Of a stretch of 64,000 nt of DNA, positions 9,974 through 19,591 are shown piece by piece. The notes under the pieces were generated by a model. It did no database searches. It was not told where the DNA came from and saw only the letters and a program-made list of their open reading frames with translations. Positions within the stretch are counted from its first letter, which is position 1. Each line of letters opens with the position of its first letter. The DNA is from Trametes villosa (lineage: Eukaryota > Basidiomycota > Agaricomycetes > Polyporales > Polyporaceae), in contig PUDQ02000001.1 in assembly GCA_002964805.2 (NCBI GenBank), positions 6,782,001 to 6,846,000 on the forward strand, in the 5' to 3' direction. Position numbers and translations under genes: made by a program.

Positions 9974-10629
9974 GACTCTGGGGATCTAGACGCAGTTACT
10001 TTCTGCACGGATTGATCGTGGTATCCCAGTAGAGTGTACGTACCTAGAGAATTGCGCTCGTAACGCGAAGTAGAAGTCGGCTGTGCTAGGTACACTCGGC
10101 GGCCGTCACAGTTTCACGCCTCAGGTTCAGAGAAGGGGAGCAGTCCGAGCTTGGACGCAGTCCCTGCTGCTACAGCTCAAATACTCAGCAGCAAGAGTTT
10201 GCTGCAGGCAATAGAATCCATTGCCGCAGCACATAGGCCGGATATTAACCTGTGCTGCGGTAATAGCTCTCAACAAGGAAGGCAAGCAATCCGGTATGCT
10301 CACCTCAAGCGCTTCATGGACGACCAGCTGACCTGTAGATATACGAGTCAGCGCTCTACCCTCAGCAGAAGCGCCTTTCGACATGAGGACGCAGTGAGTA
10401 TTGGAAAACATGTGTATGGTGAGCTCTGTTTGGATCGTCGAAACGTCTGTCATGACCCTTGCACATCAGATATATTGGTACATTTCTTCTGTGACGGCGC
10501 AACATCCCATTTGTTTAACAGTGAAAAACATCGTCTCGAACCTTCAACAGTCGTAATACTCGTCGCGCATAGGCTGGTCGAACGAGATCCTTCCGAGCCA
10601 TCCACGAGCGGCTCCATCTCGACCGCCGC
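9974..10629. other. Intergenic, inner boundary of right arm
   Basis: About 650 bases containing the upstream region of the Arg-Gly gene, a tRNA-like remnant (10309-10374) and the first noncoding 220 bases of the right arm. No protein gene seen. Confidence 0.5.
10309..10374 (-). other. tRNA-like remnant (possible tRNA-Thr(CGT) pseudogene lacking a T arm)
   Basis: On the minus strand a perfect 7 bp outer stem (GCGCTTC/GAAGCGC) encloses a D-arm-like segment GAGGGTAGAGC and a perfect stem GCTGAC/GTCAGC. The loop of that stem begins TCGTA, so a CGT anticodon followed by a short intron-like insert could be drawn. No T arm or B-box exists: only 11 nt separate the second stem from the closing strand, where 17 or more are needed. 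It is not a functional tRNA. It may be a decayed copy or a chance fold. Confidence 0.25.
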
Positions 10630-11875
10630 TCACGGGCAGAACGTGATCGTGTAGTCGGCCTTGAGGTTGGAGTCGCAAGTGAAGAGCGCGGTCCCGCTCG
10701 ACTCGTCGTAGGCATACGCGTACGAGTTCGGGCAGTTTTGCTCTGCAGCGCCGTATCAGCACACAATCCTTTCAAGCACAAAAGCCGAAAGAGAGACGCA
10801 CTGAAGTAGCTGTAGAAGGCGACGCCGGAGGGCGGGCACGTCGCGGGGGTGTTGTGCGAGCCCGTGCAGCAGTTCGGGCTGTTGGCCGGGTCGGGGGCGA
10901 GGCCGGCTTCGCACGCGGACCTGCAGCCCACGGGGAAGCCACTCGAGTCGAAGGGGCCCTTGAGCTGGGACGGGCCTGTACCGCACATCATACGTCAGTG
11001 CCAGGTGTGTTTCAGCGCGATAGAGGACTGACAGTTGGGGCCGAGGTCGACGGGGCAGTCGGCGACGTGGCAGCCCTTGTTGTTGCTGATCCTCACGGGC
11101 AGGTTGTAGCCGTCGACGAGGGAGACTAAGAGCCGCGGCGTTAGCACTTTATTGATGGGATAGCGGGGAGCCATCGCGCTACGTACCATCGTAGTTATCG
11201 GGGACACCGTTCGTGCCCAGCGTGAACTCCGCGACGGTGGCGGGAGGGACGCCCTATCACACGGGCGCGTAAGCACACGTTGGGTGGTACGCTGATGGGA
11301 AAGAAGTGCGCACCGTGCCGGTGTGCTGGTCGCACAGGAGGCCGCCGTTGCAGCCGCCGTCGAGGCACGAGTTCGGGCCGGGGTTTGCGGTGTTGAAGTT
11401 GCAGTCACGACGAGCCTTAGGTGACATACCACTATGTCAGCATTGCCGCTAAACACATGAGAGGGCTCAGAGTGCGTACCCAGATACGGCCCGCCTTCCA
11501 GTTGTCGGGGACGGAGAATTTGACGGTCTGGAAAGCGTTCTGCGCCCAGCTAAGGAAGAACACACGTCAGTGAGACGTGGTGGAGGCATCGAGGGACGTG
11601 GGACACCTACCCCGTAGGCTGGTTGGGCTTCGCCGAGCCGACGTTCAGGTCGGTGAAGATCTGAGGCAAAGTTAGAACACCTGAGAGGCGGCCCGGGAGC
11701 TCGAGGCACGAGAGCACGTACAGCAGGCCTGCGACAGGGTGTGTGAGTATTATTTACGACGTAAGGAAAATCGGACGCACCAGATGGTGAACGGACACTG
11801 GTTGTACACCGTGAACGTCCGGGCCGCCGCGTTCGACGCAAGGGCGACGGCGACGAGTGCGGCGAAGCTGCGCAT
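10630..11875 (-). CDS. Secreted thaumatin-like protein (GH152 family), right copy
   Basis: complement(join(10630..10742,10802..10975,11033..11125,11187..11253,11314..11415,11480..11549,11611..11660,11722..11728,11781..11875)), 256 residues. Same nine-exon structure as the copy at 4534-5782, including the 7 nt exon 2 and a GTCAGT donor for intron 7. Exon lengths are identical except exon 8, which is 3 nt longer (one extra residue in the loop before PNCC). Signal peptide, 16 cysteines and the C-terminal YTITFCP are kept. Changes cluster in surface loops (for example around TLGTNGVPDNYD), consistent with two functional genes that have drifted. Secreted beta-glucan-related function inferred from the family. 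Confidence 0.9.
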
Positions 11876-11976
11876 GGTGGTGGTAGTCAAAGCCGGTGAG
11901 CTGTTGAGCTGTGTCTCGACGAGAGGTGGAAGCAAACAGTGCTTGCTTGCCGACCATCCGTCCTCGACCAGCAGCC

Positions 11977-11986
11977 GCTTTTATTC
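11977..11986 (-). promoter_or_regulatory. TATA-like box of right thaumatin-like gene
   Basis: GAATAAAAGC on the minus strand, about 100 bases upstream of the ATG at 11875. Identical to 4435-4444 of the left arm. Confidence 0.5.
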
Positions 11987-13446
11987 GCGTCGCGCCAACC
12001 TACTGCGCGCCGCCCACGCGCTGCAGAATACGAAGGCCCGTCCCCGTGAGAGCGCCGCACATGGGCCCGCGGTCAGTCGACCGCGCCCGGCCCCACACAT
12101 GACGAATCGCGCGCGCCCAATCATCAAATCATGCTCGTGCCGCCGCCGTCGAGGAAGGGCGAGGGGCGACGGGGCCGCACCTGTGTCCCCTCGCTTGACA
12201 GATCGGGCGGCCAGCTGAGGGGTCCACGGGGGGCCAGGAGGCGCGTCGGCCTGGTTCCTCGGCGATCGGAGAAACTGCTGTTGTGCGGACGGCAGGCCGA
12301 GCGCGGTCTGATGCGCGCGGGGAAGCAGCCTCGAGGTTCTTCGACGCCGACGCATGCGCCAGATGGGTGATAGCGCGCGGGGCGGAACGCGCGACGCGCC
12401 GCCGATTGGCCTGGGTGGGCGCAGCTTCTCTGGCCTCGATAATCAGCCGAGAGCAGCGTCAGGCACGAGGGTGTAATGCAGGACGTCACTGTGATCTGCA
12501 ATGGACCTGCAGCGCACCTCGTGGACCGACGAAGTGTGCATGGCGACCGGTGAGAAGGTATACGCGTGCGACTCCGAGCGACATCAACGCCCGATTAGTG
12601 TCGCGTCGATATCCTGCCGGAACCCGCCAATGGGCTGCGGTGTGGCCTCCGGCAATGCGTGTGTCGATATCTGCCGTGCCCAAAGGATGGTGATGGAGAA
12701 GATACGCTCCGTCCGCTGAGCGACGTCGAGCAGTCGCGAACAACGTGGAACCGTCGCCAAGAGGCTGCGGCGGGTCTTGAATTAGATTATGCCAGTGATG
12801 ACGCTGGCATCTGACCCCCAGCGCGCCCTCCTGCGTGTGCAGCATCCTTTAGCCTAGCGTGGACGACAGAGCGGGGGTGATACTCGCCTGAGGTACGCGC
12901 TCGACGCGCATGCATGAACCTGCGCCGCGGGCGCTCGTCCGCCTCGGCTCTGAAAAGGATCGGCCGAGGAGGGCACAACATCACTGCTTTGCACCGCCAC
13001 GCGGTGCAGCAGGTCGTGAGTGATGGGCCTGAGGCCCCAGGCCCGCGAGCGGTGCGCACGGTCGTCGGGGGCACCGTCGCAGCACTCGAAACGGCAGCTC
13101 TGGAAGTGCTCGAGTGAACCTCCAGCCTCCTGCCAGTTTTTTAACCTTTGGGGTGAAGCCTCCTGATGAAGCGCGAGGGTCCGGGTGAGACAAGGGCGTT
13201 GATTCCTGTAGAGAGTCGAGACGGTGCTCCGGGTGGTGAACCGGCCCCGAACGTTCGTTGATCATGGGACAGCAAAACAGACATCCTGCGAGAAGATGGA
13301 CGGCATCCAGCCAGCCGCGCTAAGTATACTTGCAGCGCGAAGTCGTCAAGGTTTGCCTTCAAGCCCAAGCTTGCTTCTCAGATCCACTTCATGAGAGCGA
13401 ACGCGGTACAGCGGGAGACCGCAATCCCAGCGTGCTCGCTGAGTAG

Positions 13447-13455
13447 CATATATCA
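13447..13455 (+). promoter_or_regulatory. TATA-like box of right EthD-like gene
   Basis: CATATATCA, 79 bases upstream of the ATG at 13534. Identical to the left-arm element. Confidence 0.5.
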
Positions 13456-13533
13456 GGGGGCTGACTGTAAACACGACGATGAGCGCGTAAGCGTCCAGCT
13501 TGAACACCCACTCAGCCGGATCAACGTACCAGA

Positions 13534-14238
13534 ATGTCCAAGCCCGGCCTCCTCTTCGTGTTCGGCGAGTCCGGGCCCCAGCTGCCTGATGCCGAGTTCA
13601 ACGACTGGTACGACAACGAGCACGTCCCCCTGCGCATGGCAATCCCCGCCTTCCGCAGCACCACGCGCTGGACGGCCGCCGACGGGAAGCGCCCGCACTA
13701 CCTCGCGACGTACGACCTCGCCTCCTGCGCCGTCCTCGACGAGGCCCCGTACAACACCTTCGCGAGCACCCGCAGCCCGCGCGAGGCGGATGTCATCCGG
13801 CGCGTGCAGCTCCTCGACCGGCGCACGTACGAGGTCCTCGAGCCCGTCTTCCCGCCCGCGCCGGGCTACGACGAGAGAGGCGCGCAGGGCCCAACCCTCA
13901 TCACGCTGCAAATCGACATCAGGCCGGAGCTGGAGGACGATCTGAATCGGTGGTATGCGGAGGAGCATCTGCCCCTCCTATCGAAGATACCGGGGTGGCG
14001 CCGGTCGCGCCGGTTCGTGCTGAAGGACGCGGGCCCGGCGAAGGGGACGGACGCGGCGAAGGCGGTGGGCCGGCCGCCGAAGTACCTGGCGATCCATGAG
14101 TGGGACTCGCCCGCGAGCTTCGAGACGGAGGAGTTCAAGCATGCGACGAGCACCCCGTGGCGGATGAAGCTGTTCGATAGCGCGGACGTGTGGGAGAGTC
14201 GCGAGTTCAAGGAGATGCGGACGTGGGTGCAGGAGTGA
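13534..14238 (+). CDS. EthD-like dimeric alpha-beta barrel protein (right copy)
   Basis: Intronless, 234 residues, 219 of them identical to the copy at 2246-2950. Both barrel signatures are intact (FNDWYDNEH at 22-30, LNRWYAEEH at 137-145). The differences are mostly conservative (D/E, V/I, A/V), suggesting purifying selection after duplication. Divergent from the right thaumatin-like gene. Cytosolic; reaction unknown. Confidence 0.85.
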   Translation: MSKPGLLFVFGESGPQLPDAEFNDWYDNEHVPLRMAIPAFRSTTRWTAADGKRPHYLATYDLASCAVLDEAPYNTFASTRSPREADVIRRVQLLDRRTYEVLEPVFPPAPGYDERGAQGPTLITLQIDIRPELEDDLNRWYAEEHLPLLSKIPGWRRSRRFVLKDAGPAKGTDAAKAVGRPPKYLAIHEWDSPASFETEEFKHATSTPWRMKLFDSADVWESREFKEMRTWVQE

Positions 14239-15293
14239 AGGGATGAGGAAGAGCCGTCTAGTCTGCCCCGGGAAGTCCTGTGTGATGTACACCTACGTTT
14301 CGTTGCGGGTGATGTTGAAGTACCACGGGAGGCTGTATAAGTACTGTTTGGAGGCACCTTGAAGCACGACTGTATGTCGCTCAGGACCACGGCTATGACG
14401 TGCTTGCCCGTGCTAGGCCGCCCGCGCTGTATATAGTGTATGTGCACCATGAAGCTTGCGTTGCACAAGCATCATGTTCAGTTCATCTAGACACGTTGGA
14501 AAGCAATCTGCAAAAGAAGCATTAGTATCGTGCACAAACACAGAATAAGCCTGGAGACGGGAATCAGAGAGAAGATAGAGCCCCGCTAAGGGGGCACGAT
14601 CACGCAAAAGCGACGGACTGCCTCACGGCCGCCCGACCTCTTGTCATAAAAAACAAGGCGATACAATAGTTTCGTCATAGAGTTAGCAGGAAAAGAGATG
14701 CTACACAGTCTCGCAAAAAGCGGTCTTAGGTAGAAGGTGGTACGCACCCAAAATGTAAACCATGTATCTTCGATCTGCACTGGAAGCCTGCGATATGTCA
14801 ACGTTTCACCCCACTCTCGTGAGCAGTTTGTTCTTTATGAAAGCCTTCTCGAGCGATATTCAGGGAGAAAAAACCAGGGGAATGGTGAGCGTTCGTGTCA
14901 AGCCAGCGCTCTGGCGCCAATTTGCTAGTGTTGCATGGGCGCTTGTCAATGCGTGCTCCTTTAGGAAAGGCTTGGCATCTTCGCACAAGTTCAACTTCTC
15001 TACCACCACGAGTCCACGACCACACAAACCGCCAGCTTCACCTTGTTTAACACGTCGTGTCTGCTTCAATCAAGCTTTCATAAGACTCAACGAACACATG
15101 GGTATCCGCGTAAGGAAAACCGCATTCCGCAGCGGGCGCGGCTCGGAGTGTGTGCGAGTCTCGAGATGCGCTGATGGAGCAGCCATATTAGAAGGTGTCA
15201 GAGGGCTGATTAGCTCCGGAGGACACGTTCTTTCTAACTAGGAAGAGCGGATCGTCGTTTTTACAACGAACGGGTTGAACCTGAACCACCACC
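14239..15293. other. Intergenic, no gene seen
   Basis: About 1 kb outside the right arm. AT content rises and the open frames are short and featureless. The last 100 bases are the leader of the membrane-protein gene. Confidence 0.6.
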
Positions 15294-17133
15294 ATGTTCA
15301 AGTCGCGCGCGTTCGCGTCGGTCGCGCCAGCCTGTGAGCATCTCATGTTTAGCCAATCGTTGATGGGAAGAAGCTAATGAGCGTCCGCAGCCACACAAAA
15401 TCAGTCGCCCGAGGATGCCATGAAGCAAGCGCTCCTCTCAGTGGTGCAAGTCTGGTTGGACAGACTGCAGTCCATGGCCGTTGTGGTGAGTACCCAGCCG
15501 TAACGTGCCCCAGGATCCCGCGAGTACGAGGAAAGATGTCAGAACCCGGAGCTGTTTGAGGCACGCGGATTCCAAAAAAGAATGCGCCACCTTCAGGACG
15601 CCTAAGGGCCCGCAGTACAGACAGGTCTGAAAATGCCGAGAGAGTACTCGATTTGCGCCGCTCTGCCACGAAAAGCCGCGCAAAGTCAGGACCTTGCACT
15701 TGCCAAGGCTGGCAGCATCACGGAGACTGCAGGCATGCCATGGCTCAAGACCGTGGCATGGCCGCAGCCTCCTACGATCAGAGGCCTTCGTCCACATGCA
15801 CCCATTGGTCGTGGCATGGCCGAACAAAACCGAATGTCTAGCACTTGCCGTCATGAGACCGGTCTGACGGCGAGAATCCAGGGCTGGGTGAATATGGGCT
15901 AGGCTCTTTTGAGAGTCCTCGGGCATAGTGCAGAGGCCTGCTCTGGCGCCCCGCACCTGTCAGTGAGGCAGAGTACGGGAACACAGGCGAAGGGGGCGCG
16001 TGCATGAACAAGAATGTGGATAGCGCCGGTAAAATCATGAGCGAGGTAGGCGCCACAGGCCCGCATAACGAGGACGAAACCGAGGAGAGCGGTGCGCGCG
16101 GTGAATGCGGTCAGCGAGTCCGCGGACGAACACGCTATGCTCGCTCGGGCACAGACGGGCGCAGCCCAGGGGGGCGAAAGTGGAAATGCCAGTGGGAAGT
16201 GGAATCGTGACCCGCCCGTATTGTAGTTCCACTTCCGCCAGAACTCGAGGGTGCTGCTTCGGTTATGTGAATGGTCTGCAACCTCTAGACTCCAATCTCT
16301 AACGTTGCGTCTGTGTATGACAAGTCTACTCACGCGTCTTACACCCGGCAGACTTCGTTCTTCGTGTCCATCGACAGCATCCTCTTCTCGCTCACGGCAA
16401 TAACCCGGCCGGCCGACCTGCACGCGTGGACGATGCGCGACGAGGTCATCAACGCCAGCCTCGGCGGCGCGATCATCTTCCACGCCTGCGCATGTACGTC
16501 CCCCGGCCTCCTTACCTCTCACCTCTGCTCACGTACGCACGCGTTATAGCTATCGTAGCCTACGTCGGCTCCTTCGTGCTCATCCGCTTCCGCCTCAACT
16601 GCGCCGAAGACCGCGAAAAGACCCTCCTCACACCCTCCCGCGACCGCGATCCCGAGGCCGCCCCGCGCACGCTCATGACCAAAACGCGCCGCACACAAAG
16701 CGCCCACCGGCCCTCCGCGTCGAACGCGTCCACCGCCGCGCCCACGTCCCCCTTCGACACCCTCCGCGAGTTCCCGCTCGAGGTCTTCACCGACCTGCGC
16801 TCCTTCGTCTTCGTCGAGCGCCGCCGCCCGTTCCGCTGGCTCTTCCCGTGCGGCAAAGACACGGACACCGGCGCGGGTGTAGGGACAGGCGCGCGGGGGA
16901 AGGGGGACCCGGTGGCGCTGGCGAAGGACGAGGCGATCGCGACGCTGGAGGGCATCGTGGGCGTGCTCGCGCGCGCACACACTGTGTGCGGATGCATGGC
17001 GCTTCTGGGGTTCTTCCTGGCGCTGCTTGGGATCTTGACGTACTCGTGGACGGCGGTCCCGACGAGCCTGGGTATCTTCGCGAGCGCGTGTATGGGTGCG
17101 TGCGGGATCGCTGCGACGTTCGCGTTCTGGTGA
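15294..17133 (+). CDS. Multi-pass membrane protein, basidiomycete-specific, unknown function
   Basis: join(15294..15333,15391..15485,16352..16493,16550..17133), 286 residues. The model gives helix DRLQSMAVVTSFFVSIDSIL across the junction of exons 2 and 3. Four membrane segments are visible: residues about 40-62, 80-105, and two near the C-terminus (CMALLGFFLALLGILTYSW, then LGIFASACMGACGIAATFAFW). A 90-residue polar cytosolic-type loop lies between the second and third. I recognise the layout as a recurring Agaricomycete membrane family without assigned function. Intron 2 is 866 nt, more than ten times the usual length here. The splice is supported because the frame and the hydrophobic segment are continuous across it, but an extra exon inside cannot be excluded. 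Confidence 0.65.
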
Positions 17134-17381
17134 ACAGTAGCTGTGCATCTTCTTGTTACTGTTTTCGTGCTTTACGATATCTTGACGCTGTATCTGTCTC
17201 ACGACCTGTTCACGTTCTTGACGATGCTTAACGATCCAATCGATATCTGAATACGAGGTCTAATCTACAACACAAACGCGACACAGCACGAAAGCACAAC
17301 GATATCTGTACACAAGGACTATTGAGAAGACTCGGGCTCGAACACACCACTCGCGCATACACCCATCCCACATCCCTCCAC

Positions 17382-18500
17382 TCACAACCCATCCGCAAGG
17401 CGCACCAACACCCTCCCCGCGCGCTCGCTCTCCCGATCCAACCCCGCCGCCCTAAACAGCATCATGAACACCCTCAGCGCACCCGGCCGCTCCTCCACGA
17501 GCGCGCACATTGTCCCCGCCGTAGACGCGAATCCCGCCTCCCACGCAGCGGGCGCGCAGAGCCCCGCGAACACGACGCGGCGGAAGAGTTGCACGACGAT
17601 AGACGCGGTTCCCGAGGCGGGCGCGGACTCGACGGCGCTCGAGACGAGCGCGTCGATGAGCCGGTTGTGGTACCGCGCAGGGAGCAGTTTGAAGGCGCGC
17701 TCCGCCTGGTCGACGTCGCGCGAGGCGAAGAGAATGTCGACGGTGGCGTTGATCAGTGCGCGGGCGGCGGCAGCGGTTACGGGCGTGGTAGGCGGGTTGG
17801 GGGCATGGTCGCGCTGGGGAGTATCAAGAGGACTCTCGGCCGTCGAATCGTCCTGGATTGTCTCAGTATGGCGAGATGGGACTAGATGTAGTATACTTAC
17901 ACCCTGCGACTGACCGGTAACGTGGGTGGCCACAGAAGGGGCTCGTTCACGCGGCGGTTCGACACGGAGAGGCCGTGGGGCAGGCCATGCACTGACTACA
18001 CCCACAGCAACCGGCGGCTCCCGTTCAGTCGGTGGAGATCCGACAGCAGGCGACTCCCGTTGGTGGGGAGAGCCATAAGGCACCTGCGGAGGCGAGGGGT
18101 CCGGCGCCGCAGCCAAAGGAGGGCTCGGGCGCGCAGGACTGCCTATGACGGAGTAGCTGTGCGTGGACGACGTGTCGTCCCTCTGCTCGCGCGCCGGTGT
18201 GGCGTTTGCTGTTTCAGTAGCAAGGGCACTAGTGGCGGTATTTGCATGAGGGAACGAGGGGGCGAGCAAGACCGTGAGGACATCGCCAGCGCCAAGTTGC
18301 GCGCCTAGAGGTTGCATCTGCGCACAGTGCGCAGGCTCGTCTTGGACCGCGTTGCCAGCTTGCGGCGGAGCCTCCCCGGCGGCGTTGTCTCCTAAAGCGG
18401 TGGCTGCAACTGTGTTCGTGATGTTGATAGCTTGTGCGTCAGCCCCAGCTTCCAGGCGACTCGCGGCCCTCTTTGCGGCCAGCTTGCCCTTTTTGCCCAT
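17382..18500 (-). CDS. MA3-only protein related to the eIF4G C-terminus
   Basis: Single open frame of 372 residues, ATG at 18500. Residues 1-240 are low-complexity (Ala/Pro/Ser) with a Lys-rich start (MGKKGKLAAKRAA). Residues about 242-372 align by eye with the MA3 domain of the eIF4G-like gene next door (19592-21982): shared positions include SRDVDQAERAF against IRDLEEAEVCF, LPxxxxxxLxDxLVSxAV, LCxPAxxExGF, and PxALxxFxxLxxxA. MA3 domains are HEAT-type helix bundles that bind eIF4A or other MA3 partners. No MIF4G domain, so it cannot act as a full scaffold. Likely a tandem partial duplicate of the neighbour that diverged strongly. Function unknown; a decoy or regulator of translation initiation is speculation. 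Confidence 0.7.
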   Translation of the reverse strand: MGKKGKLAAKRAASRLEAGADAQAINITNTVAATALGDNAAGEAPPQAGNAVQDEPAHCAQMQPLGAQLGAGDVLTVLLAPSFPHANTATSALATETANATPAREQRDDTSSTHSYSVIGSPARPSPPLAAAPDPSPPQVPYGSPHQRESPAVGSPPTEREPPVAVGVVSAWPAPRPLRVEPPRERAPSVATHVTGQSQGVSILHLVPSRHTETIQDDSTAESPLDTPQRDHAPNPPTTPVTAAAARALINATVDILFASRDVDQAERAFKLLPARYHNRLIDALVSSAVESAPASGTASIVVQLFRRVVFAGLCAPAAWEAGFASTAGTMCALVEERPGALRVFMMLFRAAGLDRESERAGRVLVRLADGL

Positions 18501-19591
18501 TTTGCGCTGGGGAAGGGGCGCGCCGCCAGCCTCGGGCTGAGGAACACTCGCCTCCTTTGCCGGTGGTGCTATGGCATGAGATCGATCAATGGGGACAGTT
18601 CTTCAACGCTAGTAGCGCACCGATTGTACATCCACTGCAGCAGCAGTCGGCGCCACTGGTGCGGCTCTTGTCCCCCAAAAATTGTCCATCTGTAGACTGG
18701 CAGCTAGTAGTGTGGGAGCAGGCTGTAACTGGTCGAGATGAATGGTAAGGCCGCAGCTGATTGTCGCAGGTGTGGTCACGGACGTCAACGACGACTCACC
18801 CGACTGCAGATGCCTGCGAAGGGGATAATTTCTGGGCTGGTTCACAGTCGTCGGAGCTGGACTATAAGCAGGCAAGGGAATAAGGTTCTCTGCACCATGA
18901 GGGGTTCGCGCCGCCTCCTCGTGTCGCGACAGGACGTACGATAGAAGCCGCAGTCTCCAAGTCAGGAGACCTATGATCCGCTATGTGCTCACGGAGCGTC
19001 AACCATTTCATCAGTGAGAATATACAAACTGGGATTGAAAGAGATGTCCTTCTTGACTCGGCGACATGGTGGATTTCACGAAGTGATATGCTGACGTACG
19101 ATGGGGACGCGGGCCGGCACTGCTAGTGGCTACGCATCCGTACGTAGATTACGACAACCTGTCTTCGTGGCAAGAATATCTTTGACGATAGGTTCGGCGG
19201 CACAATAATCGTTTCATCCAGGATGCCGGTGGACTCGATCGCAAGGGAGCTGGTAGACGAATGATACATGAGAGCGACAAGTGCTTGGCATTTTAGTGGA
19301 AGATTCAAGCCGCATCATGTCCTGGGGATAACGCAAATTCTCAGTCAATGAGCACCGCGTATAACGCGCTCGCATGTGCTCACCATGTTTGCAGGCAAAA
19401 GGGTAGTACTGTGCGATGGGATAAGCACACATCAATGTAAACGCCACCGTGGACGAGGATACAACGCACCAAAAGTGAATGCAGCGAACAACGACACGTA
19501 CTCGGGAGGCAGTCAGACAGGGCGATCCATGTAAGCGAGGGAAAGAGGTTGGGATGGTTGGGAAAAGTATGATACGATGAACGGCGATTTG
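18501..19591. other. Intergenic between the two eIF4G-related genes
   Basis: 1.09 kb, no gene seen. Holds the promoter of the MA3-only gene and the 3' end of the eIF4G-like gene. Confidence 0.5.

Larger units (their letters stand above)
11876..13533. other. Divergent intergenic region, thaumatin-like / EthD-like (right)
   Basis: 1.66 kb mirror of 2951-4533 with both TATA-like boxes. An open frame at 12914-13117 (+) keeps 30 C-terminal codons similar to the left arm (31 residues starting DGPEAPGPRAV). There is no ATG-to-stop frame shared by both copies, so it is left as a possible relic. Confidence 0.6.
10405..14305. repeat. Right arm of the inverted duplication
   Basis: Reverse complement of about 2175-6035. 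Gene order mirrors the left arm, so the two thaumatin-like genes are inside facing each other across the loop and the two EthD-like genes are outside. Coding, intronic and promoter sequence all match, which shows that one DNA block was copied rather than two cDNAs. The outer end fades after the EthD stop, near 14305 (a GTACACCTAC tract is still shared). Ends estimated by eye. Confidence 0.9.

Noticed and set aside
9055..10095. 346-residue minus-strand frame overlapping the Arg-Gly gene
   Set aside because: Out-of-frame shadow of the same DNA with random Arg/Thr/Ser composition. It starts without a normal ATG.
15438..15956. 172-residue minus-strand open frame in the long intron of the membrane-protein gene
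   Set aside because: No recognisable domain or splice partner. Noted as a possibility in the finding but not called.
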